This document shows positions 1-10,385 of a stretch of 64,000 nucleotides of DNA, piece after piece. The stretch covers positions 124,001 to 188,000 of the forward strand of contig JADGJC010000013.1 in NCBI GenBank assembly GCA_027596075.1. Reading direction: 5' to 3'. Each line of letters starts with the position of its first letter. Within the stretch, counting starts at the first letter, position 1. The DNA comes from Rhizophlyctis rosea. Taxonomy: Eukaryota; Chytridiomycota; Chytridiomycetes; Rhizophlyctidales; Rhizophlyctidaceae. A program made the position numbers and the translations under genes. The notes beneath the pieces are model-generated. The model did no database searches. It worked only from the letters and a program-made list of their open reading frames with translations, and was not told the origin of the DNA.

Positions 1-905
1 GCCGGGCGAATGCGGTGCCTGAAAAGCTTGCTGTTCAATCTGGACTCTGTCGTGACGTTGAAAACCGCGACTAACATCCGAGAAGGCGAAAAGGGCCCGC
101 GCGTTTTCATTCCTTCAACAATATTTTGCCATTCAAACAATGTCACGCTTGCGATGATGGGGGTGGGAGCTAATTCAACCTCCGATTCTTGTGACCCTTG
201 GCGAAACGGTTACAGTGCTGCCGTATGACAGCTTTTTGCTATCATGAAATCATGACAAGACATTTGGAACCTGTCACACAATTCCAAGATGAGCATGATT
301 GGCTTGTGTAAGCCTTTTGGCAACCCAATCCATGATCGTTCATGTTTGCAACCACAGGGCGACAGGGATAATCCGGCAGGATCAATGCACGCCAATTACA
401 CAAATCCAACATCCCGTCTCTAATAAAACCCAGCATATTTGTGGCTTGGTAATCGATGTTTTTTGAATTCGTGCATGCCGGTAACGCCACACGAGGTCCA
501 ACCGGTCCGGAGGCCAAATTTTTAGATGTCAACAACGCGGTTGAAGGACAATTTCCCTTTTACCCATCGGGAACACGGCCCCAAGAGTCCGGTCCGGCAG
601 ATTTTGCTGTACTGGAGATTTTGCAAATGGACCACGAAAACCCACACAGTCATCCATTGTTCGTCCGTATCACCTGCGTATCACTCAATTGGGTGGGAAA
701 ATGGGTTTCATCAGTTGAATTGGCCGGTCGGGTCTCCATAAATATCTTGAGGCCCTGGAAAGGTTCTCTCTCTTTCTTTCTATTCACTCGTTGAATCTTG
801 TCCTCATCTCCCTTGCTTTCGGTCGTTGCATCTTCGTCGCACACCGATACCTCGTAACCTGCGCTCCCGCCTTTTCACCCGCACAACCGTGCCAAACTTG
901 TCAAA
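1..905. other. Intergenic, 5' flank of the desaturase
   Basis: I see no gene that I can support here. The open frames on both strands are short and lack recognisable domains. The last 150 bases before the desaturase ATG are pyrimidine-rich (a CTCTCTTTCTTTC tract near 764-782), as in many fungal 5' leaders, so the segment probably holds the desaturase promoter and leader. Confidence 0.5.
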
Positions 906-2464
906 ATGGGGAAGATGCCACTGACGCAACGCATTAACTGGGTGTCAACGATTGCGTTGGTCACCACTCCCTTGATGGCTATCTACGCCTTCTTTTACGT
1001 TCCCCTTTCCCTGAAGACAGCAATCTGGTCTGTCATCTACTACTTCATTACGGGTTTCGGTATCACGGCTGGTGAGTTTCACCGTTTTCATCCGATCTTT
1101 TCATTGTCGCGTTCTGCATGCGTTTCGTGTCTTAAGCTTTTTGCGGCGCGGATCTCGGACATGACTTGCATGATTTACCGTTTGTTCGTTTTTAGGTTAC
1201 CATCGGTACTGGGCCCATCGATCATATGACGCGTCATATCCATACCAATTTTTCATGATGCTCGCGAGTTCTGGTGCAGCTGAGGGATCCATCAAATGGT
1301 GGTCGCGAGGACACCGCACGCACCACCGTTACACTGACACTGACAAGGACCCTTACACTACTAAGAAGGGCTTGTTCCACGCCCATATGAGTAAGTGTTA
1401 TTTATCATTCTTTCTTCCATGGCGCTTTGCAAAAACATTTGCATCGTCCAATTGACTGATTATCCTTATTTCAGTGTGGATGATCTTGAAGGATGAGGAC
1501 TTTGATGGAAAGCTCCGTGGTCGCGTGGACATGACGGATCTGAACTCTGACCCCCTCGTCCGCTTCCAACACAAATACTTCATCCCGTGAGTTATGAGAC
1601 GAACCACATGAAATCTTCTTCCATAATTATTGACCGAGGATCATCTGCAGTCTCATGTTGTTCATGGCCTTCACATTCCCCACTCTCGTAGCTGGTCTCG
1701 GTTGGGGCGACTGGAAGGGCGGCTTCTACTGGTCCGGCGTCACCCGTCTCGTCTTTGTCCACCACGCCACCTTCTGCGTCAACTCGCTCGCCCACTGGCT
1801 TGGGGAGCACTCCTACGATGACCGCGCCACTCCCAAGGACCACTTCTTCACCGCCCTCATCACCTTGGGTGAAGGTTACCACAACTTCCACCACGAGTTC
1901 CCCAACGACTTCCGCAACGCTATCCAATTCTGGCAATACGACCCCACCAAATGGCTCATTTGGCTCTGCTCCCTTGTTGGTTTGACATACAACCTCAACA
2001 CCTTCCCTAACAACGAGATTCAGAAGGGACGTCTTCAGATGCAGCAGAAGCGGATTGACCAGTTGAAGGCGAAGTTGGACTATGGACCGAAGGACTCTGA
2101 ACTTCCTCACTGGAGCTTTGACCAATGTATGTTTTAACTGACATGCAAATAGTTTTCAATTATGCTCGAACGAGAACAATAGTTGCTAACCCACCCCACT
2201 TTCCTCCCAGTCATCAAACTCGTCAAAGAAGAAGGCCGCCGTCTCCTCATCATCGAAGGCAGCATCTATGACGTCGAGAAATTCATCGACCACCACCCCG
2301 GTGGCCGCGTCTTCATCAAATCGGCCATCGGACGGGATGTAACCAACGCCTTCAATGGCGGAGTGTACTACCATCACAATGCGGCGAGGAACTTGTTGCA
2401 GAGGCTGAGGGTTGGGGTGTTGAAGGGGGATGTGCCCGAGGCGTTTAAGAGCAAGGATGAATAG
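906..2464 (+). CDS. OLE1: Acyl-CoA delta-9 desaturase with C-terminal cytochrome b5 domain (OLE1 type)
   Basis: Five exons (906..1071, 1196..1390, 1475..1586, 1651..2126, 2211..2464) give a 400-residue protein. It should insert the first double bond into palmitoyl- and stearoyl-CoA in the ER membrane using electrons from its own cytochrome b5. The N-terminal half has membrane segments. The three histidine boxes are visible: HRYWAH just after the first intron, HRTHHR in exon 2 and HNFHH in exon 4. The last exon is a cytochrome b5 domain with the haem-binding HHPGG motif. Fungal Ole1 proteins have this desaturase-b5 order, whereas animal SCDs lack the b5. The length is shorter than yeast Ole1 (510), mainly because the N-terminus is short. 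The b5 part ends in a charged tail without a second anchor. All introns are GT-AG. Confidence 0.95.
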
Positions 2465-3102
2465 AGGGTTGTTTTGGAAGGGAGAAGGGTTTCTGTTATG
2501 GATAGATTTTTCTTCTCTTGGGTTTTTGATAGGGTACGGGTGTTCCCTTCGTTTTTGTGGGATTCTCGGTGTGTTTTTTTTGTGCTGCTGTATGATTCTT
2601 TTGTTCACCTTGTAGATAAAAAAGTAAATATCATCCCCATTCTTTTTCTTTTTTCTTGGAATTGTCAAAAATGTGTTGTGTTTAGCGTGGTTAGCGTGCA
2701 TGTTCATATTCTGTATCTTGATGCTGCCACATCATGTTGCAGAAGTGCACTGACAAGACACGAACTCAGGTTATTGACTTCGAATCGATTTGACGTCCAG
2801 TTTTAGGATTTGGTAGTGAGATTCCCCTTGTAGCATTTGGTGCAGTTAGATATTTAGATACGTTTCTGACTCCAACAACGTCAATCCCACCTATGTGGTT
2901 TTCATGGACAGTGGTGATACCCACGCATGGTATCATCACTCGTAAATATATATGGCTAGGCTAGTGTACAAGGCAATAAACAAAAAGTTTACAACAAACT
3001 TAAATATAAAACAACGGCTAGCCTCTTCCATCTGCTCGAATAGCCCAACTACCTACGACCAAAACTTCTCTAAACGATGCTGCCCTATCCTCTCTTCACA
3101 CA
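2465..3102. other. Convergent intergenic region
   Basis: This is the shared 3' flank of the desaturase and the helicase. It contains T-rich runs after the desaturase stop and one strong inverted repeat at 2910..2940, listed separately. No gene was recognised. Confidence 0.5.
2910..2940. repeat. Imperfect hairpin between convergent genes
   Basis: A 12-base arm (AGTGGTGATACC) is followed by a 7-base spacer and then its near-perfect inverse (GGTATCATCACT), with 11 of 12 pairs. It lies between the stops of two convergent genes. It could be an RNA hairpin in a 3' UTR or simply chance; the sequence does not decide. Confidence 0.5.
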
Positions 3103-5191
3103 TCAAACATCAAAAAAGTTGACCTTCTTCGCTTCTCCGCCGCCGTGCCTGCTCCCACCAAACCCACCATCCCTCCCACCATACCCACCATCCCTGCCTC
3201 CATACCCACCGTCCCTCCCACCGTACCCACCGTCCCTCCTCCCACCATCCCGTCCACCATAATGCCCATCTCTCCCACCAAACCCACTGTCCCTCCTTCC
3301 AAATCCATGATCCCTACCCCCAAACCCGCCATCACGACTTCCAAACCCACCCCCACGTCCAAAATCACGCTCCTTGAAGCTGAAACTATCCCTCCTCTGC
3401 CGCTTAACAAACTCCTTCCTGGCGCCGCTGTCAAGCTGGTCCTGCAGGAAAGGCGGAATTTCCGGAGGCTCCTTGAAGCCCAAGGTATCCGTGGCGAAGT
3501 CGTCGAGGAAGCGGCTGAGGGTCTGGCTCGAGATGCTGAGGTTTTGCTTGACTTGGAGAACTGGAAGACGGGCAGCGGTTAGGTCTTGAACATTTCCATC
3601 CTGCGACATACTAAATCTGAAACTTACTGTTGCCAATATACGCATGAAACACTGCCGTGGAAGTGAATCTGTCAATTCGCGACCGGGCTTGGTTCACTTG
3701 GTTCATCAACTCATCATCGTTGATGACCTTCTGGACATTGAACCTCAAATCCTCCTTGATGGGCAAATCGTTCAAAGTGTTCTCCACAAAACCCTTCTCA
3801 TACGGCGTCACGAGCATTACACCCTCTCCTTCCTTCCCAGCACGTCCCGTTCGTCCCAACCTGTGGATGTACTGCTCCCTGTTCGGCGCCGCCCCGACCT
3901 GGATAACCAAGGACACATCGGGATAATCAACACCACGAGCCGACACATCGGAGGTGAAGAGAACCGTTCCCGTTGATCGGCGGAACCGGTCAGAGATTTT
4001 GGTGCGCTGTTGTTGACTAAGGCCAGAGTGAAGTTCCATTGCTTCGATTTGGGGGAGGGAGTTGAAGACTTGAGCCATGTAAGCGACAAGCTTGGTGGTG
4101 TTGAAGAAGACGATGATCTTCCCACGCGGGTTGTGCGTTTGATGATCGCGGATGATGTTGTAAAGGGTTGGGATGGTGCCGATGGGCGAGGCTGCTACGT
4201 AGGTTTGACGGATGCGTTGGTGTGTTGGGACTTCATTGTCAGGAACGGTGTCGATGTACTTGAAATCCTCGCGAAGAGTGTCACGGGCAATGCTTTGGAC
4301 TTGGGAGGAAAGGGTAGCGGAGAACATGAATGTCTGTCGGGTGCGGGGAAGGTACGATGTGATTTCGCGGATGGCGTCGGAGAACCCTTGGTCAAGCATT
4401 TGGTCGGCTTCATCGTAAATCAAAGTCTGAAGCCCTTCCAACTTTTCCCGGACTTGCGGAACGCTTCCCAGCATGTCAAGAAGACGACCGGGGGTAGCAA
4501 CGAGCATCTCGTAGCGGTATCGAGCAAGCTTCTCAACAGCGCGGTTACGACCAGGCCCACCGACAGCGGTTTGAACTCTGTAGTTGTGATGGTCGAGAAG
4601 CTTTTGCGCTTCGGTGGCGATTTGATTCGCAAGCTCACGGGTAGGACTGAGGACGAGGATGGAGATTTTGTCACCGGTGAGACGTTTACCTCCGTTCTTC
4701 GCGAGGGCGGACTCGAGCGCGGCAATGACGAAGGCCAACGTCTTTCCCGTACCGGTCTTGGCACGCACAAGGAGATCATCATTGGTAGGGAGGAGGTTCA
4801 GTACCTGCTCCTGAACGACAGACATATGGGAGTATTTGAAGGTACGTGCTAAGGCGGCTTGAGTAGCTGGACTGAGAGCCTGGACAGAAGCAAATGTGGC
4901 ATTGCTTTGTTGTGAATCAGAATTCGTTGCCAGCTTCGGGGTTTGGGGAATTTGGTCTTTCAGACCGCCGGTGTTGGTCTCCTCGTCCCAGAGTGCGTTT
5001 TGAGCTACTTCTGAGAAAGCAGCTTGCGACCGCGTGCGGGGGGTAACGTGCAGGCAGCGTGCGGTGTGCGCAGAGGTGGGAAAGGCAGCAAGGCGCAGGA
5101 TGGGGTTAGACTGAACGGGAGGTTGGGCGAGGAGACAGCGGCAACTGGACCGAGCGGTCGCCCGCCGCAATGCGGCAAGGGTGAAGTTCAT
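3103..5191 (-). CDS. Mitochondrial DEAD-box RNA helicase with C-terminal FGGRDGG repeats (Mss116-like)
   Basis: Two exons (5191..3628 and 3560..3103; intron 3561..3627) encode 673 residues. The N-terminus is rich in Arg, Ser and Ala with few acids, as in a mitochondrial presequence. The helicase core is complete: motif I AKTGTGKT, Ia PTRELANQ, Ib TPGRLLD, II DEAD, III SAT, V ARGVDYP and [12 protein letters not shown]. The AKTGTGKT form and the spacing match the Mss116 branch, whose members help splice and translate mitochondrial RNA. The second exon adds a tail with about ten GG-Y/F-GGRD units near 3150-3370, an RNA-binding low-complexity tail like RGG boxes. The splice is inferred because the first exon runs into a stop just after a GTAAGT donor, and the downstream frame joins cleanly at 3560. 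A tandem repeat covers its start region. Confidence 0.9.
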
Positions 5192-5258
5192 GGCTCGTTA
5201 ACAAACGAAAGGGTACTTCAATGGCTCGTTAACAAACGAAAGGGTACTTCAATGGCTC
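5190..5258. repeat. Perfect tandem repeat, 31-bp unit x 2.2
   Basis: 5190..5220 and 5221..5251 are identical 31-base units, followed by the first seven bases of a third (5252..5258). The ATG of the helicase (minus strand, 5191..5189) overlaps the edge of the first unit, so the repeat forms the immediate 5' leader or promoter of that gene. Each unit contains GTTAAC and ends in TACTTCA on the plus strand. Confidence 0.95.
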
Positions 5259-5670
5259 TCGACTAACTAAATTGACTGCAATATGCTGCAGTTTTTGTCC
5301 GTCGCTTTGATGGATAACAAGCGCAACTAAATCCGCAACACGTTCAAATTGCCAAACACAAAAGCAAATGTGAGAAGGCAAAGAGCTCAGAACCTGGTTC
5401 AGAATGGCGTTGACGCATCAATAAATTCCCGGTGACTACACCGCAAAATGGGCCTTGAAATTTTTTTTGGGAAATTATTTATTGGCCAAATCGGGGGATA
5501 CAGAATTGGGTGGCACAGTATTCCGCAGCACAGTGCCACCGGCATCCAATGGAGCTGAAGGCTCTGCGCAACACGAAGTTTTATTACAATGAATAGAAAA
5601 GACGCAGACAAGCAGAAGGTTGGGCGTTGACTTGCAATGGTATGTACAATGCAAGGAACCCGTCTTCTCT
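5259..5670. other. Intergenic, no gene seen
   Basis: This lies upstream of the helicase and downstream of the FAD oxidase, both on the minus strand. No convincing coding frame was found. A run of nine T residues sits near 5461. Confidence 0.5.
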
Positions 5671-7535
5671 TCACACCCTACAATTCCCATCAAAGCTCCA
5701 TTCCTCAGACCCGACACAGGCCAAACAGACAAACAACCCCTTTGGGTCAACCTTATCTTTGATCCCTTTCAATCTATCATAGTGGCTGCCCCAAAAAATT
5801 TCCTTCCATATTGGTTCGGTGGTGTTGCCTTCATTGACATATGCAGCTGGGTCATCCGATACCAGATCAAAGAGCGGCTGTGAAGACGAAACCCCTACTC
5901 CTACAACGTGGAGGAGTGCTTTCCGCCAAGCTGGATGCAGAGCGGTGCTGTCTGGGTCGAAGATGGAAACAGCGCCGCCGGCGACGAGGTGCATGATAAT
6001 GGTTGTGCCGGGGAGTTTCATGGTTGTGAAGGCTTTTGTGACACCGTCGGGGGAGTGTTCGAAGAGGGAGCGAGGAAGGAGACGGGAGGCGGTATAGTAA
6101 GGAGTTGAGTTGTCGGCTGGTGGGGCATCTGTTGAGCCTGTTGATCCGGTTGCTGTACTTCCAGTCGGAGCACCACCTGCGTCGGTCGAAGAATTGGAAT
6201 TCTCCGGGAACGAGAGGTTGAAATAGGAATAGAAACTGGAGACTGGGAAGATTTGCGGTTGGACAATGACGGAGGAGTTTGGGTGCGTTTGATTGAATTG
6301 CGTGAAGTAGGAGAGGGATTGATTGGACTTTAGGAAATCTCCGTTGGCTTGGTTAAGGAGTGCAAAGACTGTGTTATTTCCAGTGTAGTAAAGGTACCCC
6401 GCCCAACCATGGTCAGAAAGTTTTGGGAATTCTGCGACCAGACCGCCCAGGAAATCGTTGAAATCGGCGTTGGCTGTGGCGGTACTTGTCGTAGTGATGC
6501 TGAGCAAGGCTACAACTTGAGAAGGAGTAGGGAAGGTTCTGAAGGTCACGCTGGTGACAATGCCCCAGGTTCCTCCACCTCCTCCTCGCAGAGCCCAAAA
6601 CAAGTCCTGGTTCTGACATCCGTTTGCCGTGACGTGATGACCGTTGGCGGTAACGATTTTGAATTGGAGGGCGTGGTCAGACGTCATTCCTTTCCAGGGT
6701 CCCAATGCACTATGGCCCCCGCCCTGCAAGTACCCTCCTGCAGCCCCAACCGTCGGATTCTGGCCTGTCGAGAATATGACAATATGTTGTCAGCAAAATG
6801 TTCACTGGATGATGGAATCGTCAAACAGAAGTCGACTTACTCACCTCCAACAACCGTCAGATTCTTCAAATCAGCAGCTTTGAACAGCTCCTGCCATTGT
6901 ACACCAGCCCCAACTGTGACCGCCTTTTCCCCATGCTCACCATCACACCCATCTGGCGTGAAGTTATCAACAAAGTTGATGTCCTTCAGCTTATGAACCC
7001 AGACTGAAAGAGCACCGGGTGCTGTGCTGCGGCCGGAAAACTCATGACCAGTATTCTTCACGACGAGCCGCAAATTATACAAGCTGGCGAACTTCACGGC
7101 CTTCGAGATGATGGCTGGGCTGGTACCGTTGACGATGTAGGTGGGAATGAGTCCTTGGGGACATGGCTCGGTGCGGTTGGTATACGGGGAACAGGTAGTG
7201 CCATTGATCGACTCTGAGGATGGATCCATCATGGCTGCGGGCTGGTCACCTCGCCAGAACGTGTTGTTCCATTGGGACTTCACGACGTTGCAGGCCGCTT
7301 CGTTGTAGGTTGGGTCGTGACAGACTGATGCGGTAGGGAGCCCTTGGATCAGCGCTCCTGAGATGGTGGAATTGAAGTGTGACCATACCGAGTCGGAAGG
7401 CCAGCAGGGGTCTTTGGGGAGGCAGCGGCATTTAGGATGAGCTTCGTAGCGAGTACCAGTGAGGATGACTGCTCCCTGAGTTGACGTGTTTAAGTGAGCA
7501 AGTAATACAGCAATGAGGAATGCTCTGTTGGTCAT
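5671..7535 (-). CDS. Secreted FAD-linked oxidoreductase, berberine-bridge-enzyme (BBE) family
   Basis: Two exons (7535..6845 and 6764..5671) encode 594 residues. A hydrophobic N-terminal leader (about residues 5-20) predicts secretion. The FAD_binding_4 domain includes NTGHEFSGRS, in which the histidine is at the usual covalent-FAD position of the family. It is followed by GGYLQGGGHS after the intron, the second FAD-contact segment with its usual glycine-rich look. The C-terminus (KGLFVCLACVGSEEW) is a BBE-type end. Several NxS/T sites fit a secreted glycoprotein. Related fungal proteins are annotated as isoamyl alcohol oxidases or carbohydrate/alcohol oxidases, but the substrate cannot be read from sequence. 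The cysteine that forms the second FAD bond in plant BBE is not obvious, so attachment may be through the histidine only. Confidence 0.9.
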
Positions 7536-8372
7536 GGCGAGATCAGATTGATAGGATGATGAACAATATCAAGGTTCTGAAACTTGGGCTAATGGATTGA
7601 TGAGGATGTTGAGGCAGTTCGAGACACTGTCCTTGCCGCCTTTGCTTTTATAGCGTACTATGAATCGCCGGTTTTTTGATTGAGTTTCTTGAGAAATGCA
7701 AATTGGAAAACTCATACTGTACCACATACCCCTACTGACCACTCTCTCATACCAATGCCGCGCATATTGGCTTGCGGCCAGCAAAACTCAAATCTGTGAC
7801 CGTGTATTCTGCTTCCTGAATGAGGGTCCGCTCGGACCGTGGAAAAGCCCGTGGCTGTGACTACGCGAGAGTTTGTGCACACTCCTCCACCATCGTCACT
7901 GAACACCGAACAAGAATGTAAACAAACCGACAGGTGGGCCTTACCAAGACCCAAACTTCCAAGGTGGTGTTTACGACCTGCCTTCAGTAACGTTGACACA
8001 TTTGACATACGCAGCTGCTGCAAAAGTAGTGTGGGCCCTGGCGCCACGCTATCTGAAGCAACTGAATTGGACGTGAATGAAAAAGGAGCTGGCCACAAGG
8101 ACCCCGCGACGCGTCGCGTTGTGTCGTGCCAAGTCATTTTCGGGGTTGGTGGCGGTGTCCAACCAAACAAAGCTCTCATCTCGCTTTCACACTCAGCGAT
8201 TTTCTCACACACCAAAAGCCGTCATCTGCACAACTCAACTCAATCTCATCGAACTAGCCTTTTTCCACTTTCCCACCGGCGCACCCTACGGTCACAAGAA
8301 AAGCCAAGGCAACTCATCAACAACGTCAACCCAAACACAACACCCCTCACAACCCACCTGTTGCTCGTACAG
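7536..8372. other. Divergent promoter region
   Basis: This is 837 bp between the starts of the FAD oxidase (-) and the HEI10-like gene (+). Overlapping open frames here lack domains and homopolymer-free structure; I see no gene. Repeated short C-A-rich tracts lie just before the plus-strand start. Confidence 0.5.
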
Positions 8373-10087
8373 ATGGAGATTGAACTTCGCTGCAACAATG
8401 TCCAGTGCAGAAAGGGTCTGAACAACAACGCTCGCGCCTGTGTGACGACTTGCAGTCGTGAGTTTACTTCCTTTTGGTTTTTGTGTCCGAAAGCATAGCC
8501 ACTGCAACGGATGACCTTGCCTTGGCACAACAGACATATTCTGCCCCGAATGCGCAACACAAGCTTTCAATACAGCGCTTGTATGGTGTGTGATACTGGG
8601 GAAGCGTGGGAAGGTCACATATAGCAAGCTAGAAGGCTAATGTCAACCTTGTTCATTATGCTTCATATCAGCCCTGCCTGCGACACATCACTGACTGAGA
8701 GGTGGGTGAATACTTCGCTGCGATTGGTTTAACGGCAGGCAGGCATTAAACCTTATCTGTTAGTGACGATATCGTCTTTACGGAACTCAACCCAAGTGAA
8801 GACTACAAATCTGTGTGTGCCGCTTTCTCCTTCTTTCATTATCTCATCAATGTTTATCAATCAGTAAAACCCACAACAGAGTGTCCTAGCTGGATTACGA
8901 CCAGAATTGATCATCGAAATCGCTGGAAGAGCCTTGAGTTTTTGGGTGTACCAAACGGTACGTTGCGATTGCCAAGATCAGATAGAAATGGATGACTGAA
9001 GTTGTGAGTAGACGCAGGAAGCTTGTTTTCAGGAAATGGTAAAACCACAATCAGCCGCGTAAAGATTGTCCCGCTGGCAAATGCAACTGACATGCTGGCA
9101 GATCTATCGAAATCTGGACGAGAAGTATACACAACTGGAACGCCAAGTGCAGACGATTGTTCGCGAGGCGAATCAAGAAATACAAAGTGAGTTCATTTGT
9201 GTCAAGGCATTTGCTAACTGTGATAGACTGATTGGATTTTTTCATTCGATGCGTTAATAGATCTGCGCGATAAGCTCAATGGTGAGGCACAATCCATTGT
9301 TGGTGAATGAATACAATGAATGCTAACGACAGCCTCTCTCAAGTGCTTGCAAAGGAACAGGAAATCGAGAAACGTCGAAATCATGAGCTGTCCGAACAAT
9401 ATGCGGAAAAAGGACGCCAGTTTCAAAAGCTGCAGGTGCTGCGGAATTGGAGTATCGTCGATTCATCATGATGACCAACGCAATGTCGTCGAATAGTTGA
9501 TGTACGACAAGCTCAAGCGCCGCACATTGCTGGCTCAACCACAGCAAGGAAACCCGTCAGGTGCTGGGCAGGTGGCAGGGCCAACAACACAGCCGCCCTT
9601 CGCACCAGGATTTCCACCTCAGGTGATGCCGATACATCAGCCGGTGATGCAAATCACAGTTTTAATGTCGCAGTAGACATCCGTCCCAGCACATCAACCC
9701 GCTGGCGGCCCGCGCGCTCCATTTCAACACCAAATGGCGATGAACCAAGCAGCGGCACAAGCACAGGTGCCCTTGAATCGCAGGTCCTTCCAAACGGGTT
9801 ACGCAGGCAATCAAGGTCACGGACAATCTGGTGCCGGGCCGAACAACGCCATACCTAACTCGGCTCAACACGGGACGAACGCGCGAGCCGGAGGTGGGAT
9901 GAACGGCGCTTCTTCACGAATGCTGGGAATGGGCTTGCAAAATGCACTGGGCCGTCCGCGAACTCCAAACATCATCACCTCGTTCGGAAGTTACGCGGGT
10001 GGAGCGCAAGGACAGTTGACGCCCCGAAGGTTGAGCAATGTGAATGTGGTCAATGGCGGTGGCGGACATCTGAATCAATTGCGATGA
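8373..10087 (+). CDS. HEI10: HEI10/CCNB1IP1-like RING E3 ligase (meiotic crossover factor)
   Basis: I assemble eleven small exons: 8373..8457, 8534..8585, 8672..8701, 8764..8812, 8880..8957, 9018..9038, 9102..9186, 9261..9281, 9344..9435, 9497..9622 and 9677..10087, giving 349 residues. The N-terminal RING reads C-N-x2-C, then TTCSHIFCPEC and CPACD, as in CCNB1IP1. It is followed by the family segment LNPSEDYK, then LRPELIIEIAGRALSFWVYQ, a coiled coil (about residues 110-170) and a Gln/Pro/Gly-rich tail. HEI10 proteins mark and mature crossover sites on the synaptonemal complex. Two exons are only 21 nt. The intron 9623..9676 is short and in frame, and its removal is required because it contains a stop. 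The RING and coiled-coil assignments are strong; exact tail splicing is less certain. Confidence 0.88.
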
Positions 10088-10385
10088 ATGCGTATGGAGT
10101 AAGTTTGTGGAGTATGATGATAGATGGCTGTTTGAGTTTTAAGTTGTATTAGTTTGTCAGCAAGTGTTACAAGAAAGGCGAAGGACCTGCGTCCCCACTC
10201 GTGCAGTAATACAGTTAGTCAAAAGTAAACGCCCTTCATTGCACGGATAGATGGTCTGCTTATTGTATACCTTCTTTTTCAAGCCAGCGATATTTACATT
10301 GTCCACGCAATGACAGCACAAACAACAGGGTGGCCAACAGGCCTACTCCTTACAGAACCCTACCACTAGCTACATCTGCCGTCCC

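Noticed and set aside
456..794. A 112-codon plus-strand frame upstream of the desaturase.
   Set aside because: It has no domain and no splice link to the desaturase start, and ends in the pyrimidine-rich leader.
1592..2125. A 177-codon minus-strand open frame rich in Val and Gly.
   Set aside because: It is antisense to desaturase exon 4, and the C-rich third codon positions of that exon explain the lack of stops.
4010..4852. A 280-codon plus-strand open frame.
   Set aside because: It is antisense to the helicase core, whose motifs are unambiguous, and has no domain of its own.
6349..6996. A 215-codon plus-strand open frame.
   Set aside because: It is antisense to the FAD oxidase, spans its intron and shows no domain.
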